Shown here one piece after another: positions 1-7,891 of a stretch of DNA of 64,000 nt. How positions within the stretch are numbered: the first letter of the stretch is position 1; each line of letters begins with the position of its first letter. This DNA is from Erythrobacter sp047872805 (GTDB lineage: Bacteria > Pseudomonadota > Alphaproteobacteria > Sphingomonadales > Sphingomonadaceae). The notes beneath the pieces were generated by a model. It worked only from the letters and a program-made list of their open reading frames with translations. It searched no databases and was not told the DNA's origin. A program made the position numbers and the translations under genes. The stretch is from positions 1-64,000 of the forward strand of contig NZ_JBLQUK010000014.1 of the NCBI RefSeq assembly GCF_047872805.1, written 5' to 3'.

Positions 1-183
1 GACGCGGGCGGCGATGACGACGCGGGCGGCGATGACGACGCGGGCGGCGATGACGACGCGGGCGGCGATGACGACGCAGGCGGCGATGACGCGGGTGGCG
101 GCGATGACGACGCTGGTGGTGACGACGCTGGTGGTGACGACGCTGGTGGTGACGACGCTGGTGGTGACGACGCTGGCGGCGAT
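1..183 (+). repeat. In-frame tandem repeat encoding Asp-Asp-(Asp)-Ala-Gly-Gly
   Basis: Four 18-nt units (ggcggcgatgacgacgcg and a variant, 7-78) encode GGDDDA. Irregular 15- and 21-nt units follow (79-114), then four near-identical 15-nt units (ggtggtgacgacgct, 115-174) encoding GGDDA. All length changes are multiples of three, so the subtilase frame is kept. The two halves use different Gly codons (ggc, then ggt), suggesting two separate expansions. The array runs off the left edge, so its full length is unknown. Confidence 0.9.
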
Positions 184-1338
184 GAGGTTGGCGGCGGTGC
201 GGGCGAAGAACTGGATGCCGATTCCGACGACAGCACCGGTAGCTGGGAATTTGCCGAGGTGGAAGACGAAGCCGCGCGCGAAGAATTGGACGATCGCGAC
301 GAAGTGGACACTGACCGTGATGGCTTCCGCTATCGCCGGAGCGAGTTTATTGCTCTCGACCTAACCGAAGAAGACCTCTCCGAACTGCGCGAAACCGGGT
401 TCGAAGTGCTTTCCACCGATCAATTGGCCAGTCTCGATAGCACGCTCCACCTGCTGCGCGGCCCGGCCCAGCTCTCCGATGAAAACGCACTGGATGCGCT
501 TTCTGCCATGGCTGATCCAGATACCATCGGCCTAAACCATTTGTTTGATTCCAGCTCTGTCAGAACCAGCCGCGCGCGCGGCACAGCGGTCCCGCAACGG
601 TCTGCCTGCGGCTGCGAGATCGGTCTGATCGATACGGGCGTCGCATCCAGCCTTTCGTATTTTCGCCACGTCACTCTGAACCAGCGCGCTTTCAACGGCA
701 GGAACCCCCAGCCGCGCTTGCATGGTACGGCCGTTGCACATTTGATCGCCGGAACCCGCAGCAATTCTGCTCGCCCCACGAAAATCCATATCGCCGACAT
801 TTTCAGCGGGCCACGCGCGACCTCCGGGTCCAGCCATGCCTTGATCCGTGCGCTTGACTGGATGGCCGCGCAGGGTGTGCCGGTCATCAATGTCAGCCTG
901 TCCGGGCCGCGTAATCCCGCGGTCGCTGGCGCGGTTGCAAGGGTCGCTCGGCAAGGTCACATAATTGTCGCCGCCGCGGGGAATGATGGGCCGGCTGCGC
1001 CCCCGGTGTTTCCCGGTGCTTACAGTGGGGTGGTAGGCGTGACGGCCGTCGATGCCTCTTCGCGGGTCTATCGCTATGCCAATCGCGGCGATCATGTCGA
1101 CTTCTCGGCACGCGGCGTTGCAGTGACTGCCATCGATGCGCAGGGGGCGGTGCGCGATGCAACCGGCACGTCATTTGCTGCCCCGGTGATTGCAGCTCGG
1201 CTGGCCGGGCAATTGCAGCGCCCCGATGCCACCGCTGCGCAGCGGGCCATCCGCAGCCTGGAGGCGCAGGCGCTTGACCTTGGGCCGCGCGGGCGCGACC
1301 CGATTTATGGCGCGGGCTTTATCGGGGAACGTGACTGA
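1..1338 (+). CDS. S8 family serine peptidase (subtilase), 5' end outside window
   Basis: Frame 1 is open from the first base to TGA at 1336-1338, so the true start lies before the window. The visible protein begins with an acidic Asp/Ala/Gly repeat (about 60 residues), then an acidic linker, then a subtilisin catalytic domain. The triad is visible: Asp in GLIDTGV, His in LHGTAVAHLIAG, the oxyanion Asn in AAAGNDGP and Ser in GTSFAAP. The domain is short, about 240 residues, with no C-terminal extension. The repeat probably serves as a flexible or cation-binding spacer after an unseen signal peptide, which is an inference. An internal ATG at 259 would drop the repeat; the uninterrupted reading frame and continuous composition argue for the longer form. 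The stop overlaps the next start (TGATG). Confidence 0.85.
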   Translation, partial: DAGGDDDAGGDDDAGGDDDAGGDDDAGGDDAGGGDDDAGGDDAGGDDAGGDDAGGDDAGGDEVGGGAGEELDADSDDSTGSWEFAEVEDEAAREELDDRDEVDTDRDGFRYRRSEFIALDLTEEDLSELRETGFEVLSTDQLASLDSTLHLLRGPAQLSDENALDALSAMADPDTIGLNHLFDSSSVRTSRARGTAVPQRSACGCEIGLIDTGVASSLSYFRHVTLNQRAFNGRNPQPRLHGTAVAHLIAGTRSNSARPTKIHIADIFSGPRATSGSSHALIRALDWMAAQGVPVINVSLSGPRNPAVAGAVARVARQGHIIVAAAGNDGPAAPPVFPGAYSGVVGVTAVDASSRVYRYANRGDHVDFSARGVAVTAIDAQGAVRDATGTSFAAPVIAARLAGQLQRPDATAAQRAIRSLEAQALDLGPRGRDPIYGAGFIGERD

Positions 1339-1982
1339 TGTTCGCGCTGTTTGCTGCCGCACTGGTGCTGCCCGGACTGAGCACCGCACCCGCCTATAAT
1401 CCCGGTGACGCCTTCGTTTTTTCAAACGGGAGGGTCGAACGGGTTGTCGCAGCTGAAGATGATCGGATCACCTGGTCGGGACTGACTGGTACCAGCTACG
1501 AACGCAGCCGCAGTTTCTTCGTTCCGATCCTTGCCTGGCGCCGGGGACGCGGCACAGGCATGCGCGAAGTGCGCGGCAATCCGGAACGGCTGTGGCCGAT
1601 GACTCAGCCAAAAACCGTGCGTTTCCGTGCAATCACCGAAACGCGAACCTCGCCCATGGCCAATGCAAAGCGCTCGGTCAGCCTGTGGGTTTGCAAGACG
1701 AATCGGGAAAAGTCGATCACGGTTCAGGCGGGAACTTTTGCGGCAGTCCCGGTCCTTTGCGACCGCTACTCAACCACCACAATGCGGCTGATTGAGAGGC
1801 GGGGATGGGATTATGCGCCCGAGCTGGGCCATTATGTCCGCCGCACGTCCATCAATTATCTGCGCGGCACAAACACCAGCATCGAACTGGTCGCGGCGCT
1901 TACCGGACCAGCGGCAACAACCGCACGGCTGACCGCGCTTGCACGCCGCGCACGGCAATCCGCTGCGGCGCAACGACGCTAA
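1338..1982 (+). CDS. Exported protein of unknown function, coupled to the subtilase
   Basis: A protein of 214 residues whose ATG overlaps the subtilase stop by one base (TGATG), so the two are probably translationally coupled. The N-terminus is a short hydrophobic stretch ending near PGLSTAPAYN, consistent with a cleaved signal peptide. Two Cys (in VWVCKTN-like and VLCDRY segments) could form a disulfide in the periplasm. The C-terminus is rich in Ala and Arg. I do not recognise a family. The context suggests an accessory, substrate or inhibitor of the neighbouring peptidase, but nothing in the sequence proves that. Confidence 0.7.
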   Translation: MFALFAAALVLPGLSTAPAYNPGDAFVFSNGRVERVVAAEDDRITWSGLTGTSYERSRSFFVPILAWRRGRGTGMREVRGNPERLWPMTQPKTVRFRAITETRTSPMANAKRSVSLWVCKTNREKSITVQAGTFAAVPVLCDRYSTTTMRLIERRGWDYAPELGHYVRRTSINYLRGTNTSIELVAALTGPAATTARLTALARRARQSAAAQRR

Positions 1983-2014
1983 TTCCACGTTCTAGCGGAC
2001 GCGCAGTTGTTTCG

Positions 2015-2716
2015 TCATTCGTTGACGATTGGCAAGGCCGCTTCGTCGCTGATCGTAAGGTTGGCGAAATGGGCGCGCGATCCGTCACCAACCCATAGGC
2101 CAATCGGTCCGGTCACGTCCGGTTGGCGCAAGTCATCAATCGACAACACCAAAGCATCATCGACAAAGGCTTGCAGTGCCGAACCCCGAATGTGCAACCT
2201 TAAGCGGTGCCATGTACCAAGAGCCACATTTGCGGGCTGTTCGTAGTGATCCGGACGCAACGCGCGTGAATCGGCGAAATGAAAACCCGGATGCGCCACA
2301 TATTGCACCGCTCGCGCGTTGCGCGGCGAGGGTGGCAATGGGTCGTTGGCAGTGCCATTGGCCATCCGCAGATAGACCGCTTCGAATTGCTCACCATCTG
2401 CTGACACGTGGAAAGCAATGCCTGCAAAGCCTCGCGCATCCCTGCCCCCACGCCCGTTGATTTCCGCCGCCACATCGACTTCGATCACGCCATTGGCGAA
2501 GGGGAAATCGAACAGGGCAAATGTCGGGCGGTTTCCGCCAGCCCCGGCCAGTTGAGCAGCTTGTTCTTCATCCGACAGTTCGACGCGTAGCGCTGACCGA
2601 CCCTGGTGTTCAGCGGGCTCGAAGATCACGCCGATGGCTTCCGGCGATGGCGGATCAGCCAGCGCCGCGGTCTGAACGAGAAACGCAAGCGCAAGAGTTA
2701 CGGGCAGTTTCAACAT
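2015..2716 (-). CDS. Exported concanavalin-like (LamG/DUF1080-type) protein
   Basis: A protein of 233 residues with a clear signal peptide (hydrophobic LPVTLALAFLVQTAALA, predicted cleavage after ALA). The rest has the alternating pattern of a jelly-roll sugar-binding or hydrolase-like fold: a central YLRMANG segment, then TWHRLRLHIRGSALQAFVDD and a closing GPIGLWVGDGSRAHFANL strand, typical of LamG and 3-keto-disaccharide hydrolase (DUF1080) proteins. The catalytic residues of the hydrolase family cannot be assigned by eye, so a purely binding role is possible. Its start overlaps the end of the acetyltransferase gene by 7 bp, so it is the last gene of the leftward block. Confidence 0.65.
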   Translation of the reverse strand: MLKLPVTLALAFLVQTAALADPPSPEAIGVIFEPAEHQGRSALRVELSDEEQAAQLAGAGGNRPTFALFDFPFANGVIEVDVAAEINGRGGRDARGFAGIAFHVSADGEQFEAVYLRMANGTANDPLPPSPRNARAVQYVAHPGFHFADSRALRPDHYEQPANVALGTWHRLRLHIRGSALQAFVDDALVLSIDDLRQPDVTGPIGLWVGDGSRAHFANLTISDEAALPIVNE

Positions 2717-3300
2717 TCTGTCTTTCCTCTAAATGTTGCCAGGATCCTCGCAGCGTTTGCCAACTCCTGAACCGGCAAGGCCCATCTGGCAAAACGAATT
2801 CCGTCATAGTCCGCCTCGCCCGCGCGGCGCGCTCCAATGCGTGCCAATGCGCGCGGTGAGCGCGACAATGGCAGCAACACACTCGCGTCGCGGATGGACG
2901 TGTTGTGCACCAGCCAAGCGCAAGCGGCGCGAGTGATGACCATACCTAGGGAAAAGAACTCGGCGCGCAGCACCAGACCATAGTCCCAGTCTGGCCCCTC
3001 TTTTTGAAAGCCGCCCCATCCTGCATAGGCGCCGTCAATCATGATCGCCCAATGGCCCAGACCATCGCGCGCCCACGCCGCTGCCTTATCGGACAGAAAC
3101 CGGGTGAGCACGGCGTCATCCCATTGCGCCCTTAACAAGGGCAGATGGCGCGCAATTCGCGGATCTCGCATATGGGCCATAAGATCGGTGCGAGGCACCG
3201 ATTCCAGTGCGATGAATGTGACTTGCGGCGCAGGCCTGCAGTTTTCTTTTACCGGTTGCATCAAAACCTGCCGCACAGTTTCCAAGGTTTCTTCAGCCAT
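2710..3300 (-). CDS. GNAT-family N-acetyltransferase
   Basis: A protein of 196 residues resembling RimJ/RimL-type GNAT acetyltransferases, which transfer acetyl from acetyl-CoA to an amine. The N-terminal part holds a strand-helix segment with RDPRIARHLPLL, followed by GHWAIMIDGAYAGWGGF, the usual strand 4 environment, and DYGLVLRAEFFSLGMVITRAAC for the acetyl-CoA-binding strand and helix. The canonical Q/RxxGxG/A loop is weak here. The substrate is unknown. It lies 17 bp after the DNA glycosylase gene and overlaps the downstream lectin-like gene, so it is probably co-transcribed with both. Confidence 0.65.
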   Translation of the reverse strand: MAEETLETVRQVLMQPVKENCRPAPQVTFIALESVPRTDLMAHMRDPRIARHLPLLRAQWDDAVLTRFLSDKAAAWARDGLGHWAIMIDGAYAGWGGFQKEGPDWDYGLVLRAEFFSLGMVITRAACAWLVHNTSIRDASVLLPLSRSPRALARIGARRAGEADYDGIRFARWALPVQELANAARILATFRGKTEC

Positions 3301-3317
3301 TATTCGCGTCCGTATTG

Positions 3318-3932
3318 CTATGGGTTACTGACACGCCCGCCAGCCTTAAGAACCGCAACGACGCGCGCCTGCAATTGCGGGATCAGGTCCCGTTCAAACC
3401 ATGGGTTGCGGGTCAGCCACATGCGGTTGCGCGGGCTGGGGTGCGGCAAAGTGACAGACTTCGGCAGGGTCTCCCGCCAACGCAAAACCCGGTTGGTCAG
3501 CGTCTCCTTGCCACCGGAAAAATGCCAGGCGGCGGCATATTGCCCGACGATGATCGTGAGTTGAAGGTTCTGCATCCGCGACAACAATGCATCGCGCCAC
3601 AAATTCGCGCAAATCGGCGGCGGTGGCAGATCGCCGCTCTTTCCGCTGCCGGGAAAGCAGAATGCCATCGGCACAATCGCAAAGGCCGCAGAATCATAAA
3701 ATGTGTCGCGCTCCACTCCCAGCCAATCGCGCAACCGATCACCCGACGGATCGTCGAACGGAATGCCCTTGGCATGGGTGCGGCTTCCCGGGGCCTGGCC
3801 GGCAATCAAGATCGGTGCAGCACGATCCCATTGCAATATGGGCCGGGGACCAAGCGGCAGATCCTGACACTGCGTACACTTCCGTATTGCACTCAGCAAT
3901 TCGCTATCGTTCAGGCCTGCCGCTGTGATCAT
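3318..3932 (-). CDS. Uracil-DNA glycosylase family protein
   Basis: A protein of 204 residues of the bacterial uracil-DNA glycosylase-like superfamily. It begins with a Cys pair (CTQCQDLPLGPRP), has the active-site loop GQAPG after a hydrophobic strand, a second core strand with IIVGQYAAAWH, and the DNA-intercalation-type loop HPSPRNRMWLTRNPWF near the C-terminus. The ATG at 3932 is preferred because AAAGGAG lies at the right spacing upstream; a longer reading to 4091 would run into the MAPEG gene. It likely excises uracil or another damaged base, but the subfamily is not one of the classical well-studied ones, so substrate is uncertain. Confidence 0.75.
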   Translation of the reverse strand: MITAAGLNDSELLSAIRKCTQCQDLPLGPRPILQWDRAAPILIAGQAPGSRTHAKGIPFDDPSGDRLRDWLGVERDTFYDSAAFAIVPMAFCFPGSGKSGDLPPPPICANLWRDALLSRMQNLQLTIIVGQYAAAWHFSGGKETLTNRVLRWRETLPKSVTLPHPSPRNRMWLTRNPWFERDLIPQLQARVVAVLKAGGRVSNP

Positions 3933-3958
3933 CGGGTTCGCTCCTTTGCGTGCTACCT

Positions 3959-4366
3959 TCAAGTCAATTGGATACCAATTGCGAGAATTGCAGCCCAAGA
4001 CACCAGATAGCTCGGCGTGCGCAGATACGGGATACCAAGCGAATAGACGATGTAATGGACGACGCGGGCGTAATAGAACACCATCGCGCACTGGCCGACA
4101 AAGCCTGCGTCAACCCGGTCCGGCAGAAACCCTGCCGCCACGATCACCGCCACAAATGCCGGGAGCGTTTCGACCATGTTGAGATGCGCACGCTTGACCC
4201 GCTGAGCCCAAAGCGGGGGTTCGGGTTCGACTGCTGGAAAGCGATCAGGGTAATTGTTCAGAAAGTCCCCGATTCCCCACACGAATAGGCGCGAGAGGAT
4301 GTAGGGAACCCACATCAGGACGGTGAACACCCCCGACAGGGCCAAAAAGTAATATGCCTGTTCCAT
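3959..4366 (-). CDS. MAPEG family membrane protein
   Basis: A protein of 135 residues with four hydrophobic segments (about 5-30, 62-80, 86-105 and 117-133), the layout of MAPEG proteins (membrane-associated proteins in eicosanoid and glutathione metabolism). The signature-like region RVKRAHLNMVETLPAF, with Arg, Asn and Glu after the first loop, fits the glutathione-binding segment. It may act as a membrane glutathione transferase or peroxidase. It lies between the VOC and DNA glycosylase genes with 15-27 bp gaps, within a likely operon containing other detoxification-type genes. Confidence 0.75.
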   Translation of the reverse strand: MEQAYYFLALSGVFTVLMWVPYILSRLFVWGIGDFLNNYPDRFPAVEPEPPLWAQRVKRAHLNMVETLPAFVAVIVAAGFLPDRVDAGFVGQCAMVFYYARVVHYIVYSLGIPYLRTPSYLVSWAAILAIGIQLT

Positions 4367-4381
4367 ATCTTGTGCCCTTTC

Positions 4382-4771
4382 TTAGGCTGCGAAACCGTTG
4401 TGGATCGCTTCGAGTTTGTGCCCGAATGGGTCGCGGACGAAGGCGGTGTAGACATCGCTGGCAGGGTAATCGGGACGCGGCCCCGGTTCGCCAGCGCAGA
4501 CCCCGCCATGCTGTATGGCGACCGCATGGAATTGATCGACAGCGGCCGTCGCTTCGGCGCGAAAGGCAACATGGGTGCCGTTGCCGCGCGTATATTCCTC
4601 ACCGTCAGTGGGTATCATCAGCAGGAACTGCACCGCGCCTTTGCCATAGGCAGCAAAGGCTTCATTGGCTGCCATGCAGGACAGGCCAAGCGCCTCCATT
4701 GCGGGATCGTAAAATTGCCGGGCGGTTTCGATCGACGGAACGCCAAGGCTGATATGGTCGAGTGTGTTCAT
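4382..4771 (-). CDS. VOC family (glyoxalase-like) protein
   Basis: A protein of 129 residues starting at MNTLDHISLGV; the upstream extension to 4942 runs into non-coding sequence and the next gene's end. It has the two beta-alpha-beta-beta-beta modules of the vicinal oxygen chelate fold: His in LDHISLGV, a central HVAFRAE strand and the C-terminal FVRDPFGHKLEAI with Asp-Pro-x-Gly-His and Glu. The two His and a Glu could bind a divalent metal. The substrate cannot be deduced. Spacing of 15 bp to the MAPEG gene suggests co-transcription. Confidence 0.8.
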   Translation of the reverse strand: MNTLDHISLGVPSIETARQFYDPAMEALGLSCMAANEAFAAYGKGAVQFLLMIPTDGEEYTRGNGTHVAFRAEATAAVDQFHAVAIQHGGVCAGEPGPRPDYPASDVYTAFVRDPFGHKLEAIHNGFAA

Positions 4772-4868
4772 TGGATTTTTCCCTGTTAGATGGATGGCGG
4801 CAGCTCCGCGCGGCCTTAGGGGGAAGCGGAGGACCGGCTGCGAAGCCGCCGCCATCCGGGCTACCGCA

Positions 4869-5351
4869 TCAAAGTTCTGCGGCAGCCGTGCTGCGGATCT
4901 GGCGCCAATTGGCTGCTGCCTTGCGGATCGTTCCGGCTTCATCCTTCTGGAAGGCTTTCAGAATGTCCTCGTTGAGGAACACGTAAAGCTTACCATCGAC
5001 GACAGCGGCGTAACGCGGGTCACCGTCGAATTTCTTGCCGACCGAAACGCCGAACGTGCAGTAGCCGCCATTTTGAGGCGTGAACCGGCCGGGAGTGGCC
5101 TGGAACGCATCGAGGTTTTCCTGCGAGGTAAAGTAATAGGCGACGCCTTCATGCACTGCGGTGAATTTTGCAGTGCCTTCGATGCGGTTGCCCAGCGTGA
5201 CGAAAGCGACAGGATCGACCCCGTGCAGGCCCAGCGGGGCACCGGCAGCGGTAAGTCCGTTTGACACATTGTTTTCTTCGACGGCCAGTGCCGGCGATGC
5301 AAAACTAACAAGCTGCGCCGCAATCAGCGCGGCAATAATCGGCTTCTTCAT
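4869..5351 (-). CDS. Exported YHS domain-containing protein
   Basis: A protein of 160 residues starting at MKKPIIAALIAAQ, a typical signal peptide ending in SPALA. The mature part has a YHS-like domain (GVDPVAFVTLGNRIEGTAKF, then VAYYFTSQENLDAFQATPGRF) and the following GGYCTFGVSVGKKF segment with a single Cys. Related exported YHS proteins have often been linked to metal or redox functions, but a reaction is not known. It lies 40 bp downstream of the AhpD-like gene. Confidence 0.8.
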   Translation of the reverse strand: MKKPIIAALIAAQLVSFASPALAVEENNVSNGLTAAGAPLGLHGVDPVAFVTLGNRIEGTAKFTAVHEGVAYYFTSQENLDAFQATPGRFTPQNGGYCTFGVSVGKKFDGDPRYAAVVDGKLYVFLNEDILKAFQKDEAGTIRKAAANWRQIRSTAAAEL

Positions 5352-5391
5352 GATTTTACTCCAATAATGTTGGGGTTGAGAAAGTGACTGT

Positions 5392-5934
5392 TCAGGCAGC
5401 CTTGGTCGAAACAACCGGGAAATCGATTTCGGTTGCAGCGATGTGGTTGAAATAATTGGTGAAGATGTTCATCGCGGTCACGGCGATGAGCTCTGCGAGG
5501 TGACCTTCATCGAACCCGGCACGGAAAAAGGCTTCGATTTCACCGTCACTGATGACGCCGCGCTGGCTGACGATCTTGCGCACCATGGTCACCAAAGCGC
5601 CCTTGGCATCGGCCAGTTCGCCGCCTGCAACGACGGTCTGCATGTCGGCTTCGTCGAGACCTGCCATCTTGCCCAGCGCCGTATGCGCCGATGCACAATA
5701 GTCGCAGCTGTTTTCGCCAGCCGCTGCCAAAGCGATCAATTCGCGCTGCCCGGCGGTGAACCGACCACCAGATAGCGCCTCGCTCAGACCCAGATAAGCC
5801 TGAAGCGCGGCGGGCGATGCGGCCATCGTTGCCATGATGTTGGGCACGCCGCCCATCTTTTGACGGATAGCTGTGAACAAGGGAGCCACCGCTGCGTCTG
5901 CGGTGTCGGCCGGGATTGCGGAAATTCGTTGCAT
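5392..5934 (-). CDS. Carboxymuconolactone decarboxylase / AhpD-like protein
   Basis: A protein of 180 residues starting at MQRISAIP. It carries the AhpD-type motif ENSCDYCASAH: Glu, a CxxC redox pair and a downstream His, the residues that give alkylhydroperoxidase D its thiol peroxidase activity. It is all-helical by pattern. The longer start at 5982 would extend into the operator region and has an implausible N-terminus. The gene heads the leftward block and has an operator-like region 47-116 bp upstream shared with the outer-membrane protein gene at 7049-7663. A role in peroxide or electrophile stress is inferred from the motif and neighbours. Confidence 0.8.
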   Translation of the reverse strand: MQRISAIPADTADAAVAPLFTAIRQKMGGVPNIMATMAASPAALQAYLGLSEALSGGRFTAGQRELIALAAAGENSCDYCASAHTALGKMAGLDEADMQTVVAGGELADAKGALVTMVRKIVSQRGVISDGEIEAFFRAGFDEGHLAELIAVTAMNIFTNYFNHIAATEIDFPVVSTKAA

Positions 5935-5980
5935 GGAAGTGTCTCCGTGTTTGCGTTGTGAACGCGGCGGAGATGCTACC

Positions 5981-6050
5981 AATGGGACGAAAGGGCAATA
6001 TACCGGCTATATATTGGGATTATGGGTTAATCCAATAGGACGATATGCAA
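5981..6050. promoter_or_regulatory. Candidate AraC-type operator A, upstream of the AhpD-like gene
   Basis: This 70-bp stretch between the AraC gene stop and the AhpD-like gene matches 7718-7787 without gaps at about 44 of 70 positions. The matches concentrate in three phased blocks: a GGGACGA-type block at offset 1, an identical atattgggat at offset 31 and an aggacgatatgcaa-type block at offset 57. Repeated GGGACGA/GGACGAT elements suit a dimeric AraC-family activator. The near-palindrome ttgggattatgggttaatcc lies inside. Confidence 0.5.
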
Positions 6051-6052
6051 AA

Positions 6053-6982
6053 TCAAGCCGCCATTCGCATGCGGAATCCTGTCGGGGTTTCGCCAAACAT
6101 ATTGGTGAAAGCGCGGGTGAAGGCGGCGGGTGACTGGTATCCGATTCGCCCGGCGACCTCTTGCACCGACAGGCGTCCCTCGCGCAGCATCGCGCAGGCT
6201 TTCTGCAACCGCCATTCCGCAAGATAGGTCAGCGGGCCGCAGCCGACCAATTCCTGAAACCGCGCGGCAAACCGGCTGCGTGACATGGCCGCCTCGCCCG
6301 CCAGAGTGTCGACGGTCCAATGCGTGGCGACATCGCGGTGCATGGCCTGGATCGCACGGGAAATCTTTGGATCGGCCAAAGCCTCCATCAACCCGCTCAA
6401 TTGCTCGGACTGCGCCGAACATGACCGGATGGTTTCGATAAAGATGATCTCCGACATCCGCCGGACGACCGCGATGGAGCCCGGATTGTCGTCTGCCATC
6501 TGCCTTGCCATCAACCGCAGCGCTTCATCCAGCCAGAACGACGCGCTGCGCATACCGGCGCTGAGATGGATCATAGCGGGTAGCGAGCGCAGCAGCGGGT
6601 GGTCCCCGCCCTCGGCAAAGGTGAAATGTCCGCACATCAATTGCGTGGCAGCGCGCTCACATCCGTCGCCCACGATAAAGGTGCCATTACCGGTATAGCC
6701 ATTGTCTTGCATGACCGTTTCAAGGCCAACGGGCCTCCGTTCGGGCGTGTCGGACAACACATGTGCCGCGCCGCAAGGCACCAGCACCAGATCGCCTTGC
6801 CTGAGATGGATCGGATCATCGTCGCCAGCGCGCACGTAACATTCACCCTGCACCGCAAAGTGAAACCGGATCGCAGCGGCATAATCCGGAACCCCGATGG
6901 ACCACGGGCTGTTGAAACAGGTTCTGAAATAGAACTGCCCCTGAAGGGCGAGCGAATCAAGAATATCGCTCAAAAGGTCCAT
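6053..6982 (-). CDS. AraC family transcriptional regulator with cupin domain
   Basis: A protein of 309 residues. The N-terminal half is a cupin-type sensor (RFHFAVQGECYVRAGDDDP, then LRQGDLVLVPCGAAHVL with a His). The C-terminal 100 residues hold the two AraC-type helix-turn-helix motifs: VDTLAGEAAMSRSRFAARFQ and VQEVAGRIGYQSPAAFTRAF, the second ending in the usual GETPTGFR. It is 66 bp downstream of the outer-membrane protein gene on the same strand and directly upstream of the AhpD-like operon. Two near-matching upstream regions suggest that it controls both flanking transcripts. The ligand is unknown. Confidence 0.88.
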   Translation of the reverse strand: MDLLSDILDSLALQGQFYFRTCFNSPWSIGVPDYAAAIRFHFAVQGECYVRAGDDDPIHLRQGDLVLVPCGAAHVLSDTPERRPVGLETVMQDNGYTGNGTFIVGDGCERAATQLMCGHFTFAEGGDHPLLRSLPAMIHLSAGMRSASFWLDEALRLMARQMADDNPGSIAVVRRMSEIIFIETIRSCSAQSEQLSGLMEALADPKISRAIQAMHRDVATHWTVDTLAGEAAMSRSRFAARFQELVGCGPLTYLAEWRLQKACAMLREGRLSVQEVAGRIGYQSPAAFTRAFTNMFGETPTGFRMRMAA

Positions 6983-7048
6983 CGGCGCTGCTCCCGGTTA
7001 ATTTTGGCAAGGACGGGACCGATGCCGCGCACCGGCCCCGCATCATGC

Positions 7049-7663
7049 TTAGAAGTTGTAGAGAATTCCCGCCAGCACCTGATGCCGGTCCCAGCTTGCG
7101 CCGCCGGAACCCAGATCACTGTAACGATATTCGACGCGGGTGCGGATGGCATCGCCAAAGCCATATTCCAGGCCCCCGCCTGCCAGCCACCCATCGGCAT
7201 TGTCTGCGTCGCGCACGGTGGGCGAACCGGTCTCGATCAAAGTCGCTTCGACGCGGCTGTTCTGATACCCGCCGCGAAGATAAACGAGCGCCTTATCGCT
7301 GACAAGATAACCGGCGCGGGCGGTGAATTCGAACGAATATTCGGGATCGAGTTTGATCGACCCGGAGGTGTCCTGCAGTTGTAATTCATCCTCTGCACCA
7401 ATGCCGATGGCTGCCTCCACGCCCAGCCGGACCTTGGGCGCGACTGCGTGATCGTATCCGGCAAATAGCTGGAAATAGGCCGCATCTGCGGTCAATTCAT
7501 CGGGCAGCGCGGCACCGTCACCCAGTTGCGGGCCGATTTCGTCGCGATTGTATCCGGCGGCTGCGCCGACAAATGGGCCTTCGAACTGTTCGGCCTGCGC
7601 CGGTGATGACAGCGTGATGATGGCAAGCGGCGCAATCAGGATCGCACCAAAACGGGTATTCAT
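7049..7663 (-). CDS. Outer-membrane beta-barrel protein (OmpA/OMP_b-brl type)
   Basis: A protein of 204 residues, starting at MNTRFGAIL because AAAGGA sits 6 bp before that ATG; an ATG two codons earlier is too close to it. A signal peptide ends at SPAQA. The mature chain alternates amphipathic strands separated by turns (FVGAAAGYNRD, YFQLFAGYDHAV, EFTARAGYLVS, LVYLRGGYQNS, VEYRYSDLG) and ends in LYNF, an aromatic C-terminus as recognised by the BAM machinery. This suits an 8-stranded barrel. It is first in a transcript that continues into the AraC gene and has operator region B upstream. Confidence 0.82.
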   Translation of the reverse strand: MNTRFGAILIAPLAIITLSSPAQAEQFEGPFVGAAAGYNRDEIGPQLGDGAALPDELTADAAYFQLFAGYDHAVAPKVRLGVEAAIGIGAEDELQLQDTSGSIKLDPEYSFEFTARAGYLVSDKALVYLRGGYQNSRVEATLIETGSPTVRDADNADGWLAGGGLEYGFGDAIRTRVEYRYSDLGSGGASWDRHQVLAGILYNF

Positions 7664-7717
7664 GTCCATTCCTTTATTGATCAGCGCCCAAGATCAGCGC
7701 AACCGCGCACCTAGGAA

Positions 7718-7787
7718 AGTTGGACGCGATGACAATTCTATGGGTGGATATTGGGATTTGACGCAAAGAAAATGGGACGATGCGCAA
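7718..7787. promoter_or_regulatory. Candidate AraC-type operator B, upstream of the OMP gene
   Basis: The region aligns gap-free with 5981-6050. The block atattgggat (7748-7757) is identical, and gggacgatgcgcaa (7774-7787) matches the partner block at the same distance; a third, weaker block begins at 7718. It lies 55-124 bp upstream of the OMP start codon, a normal position for activator sites. The gap 7664-7891 holds no gene. Confidence 0.5.
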
Positions 7788-7891
7788 GTCATTCGCCTGG
7801 GCCGGCACCTGCAGACTGCAAGTGCACGCTGATCGCAAGGGCTAAACGAGACCAGCCTGATGATCTTCCAGATTGGTTCCGAAAGCCGCTA

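Noticed and set aside
1..183. RTX-type calcium-binding repeat
   Set aside because: RTX units are nine residues (GGxGxDxUx); here the period is six or five residues without the hydrophobic position.
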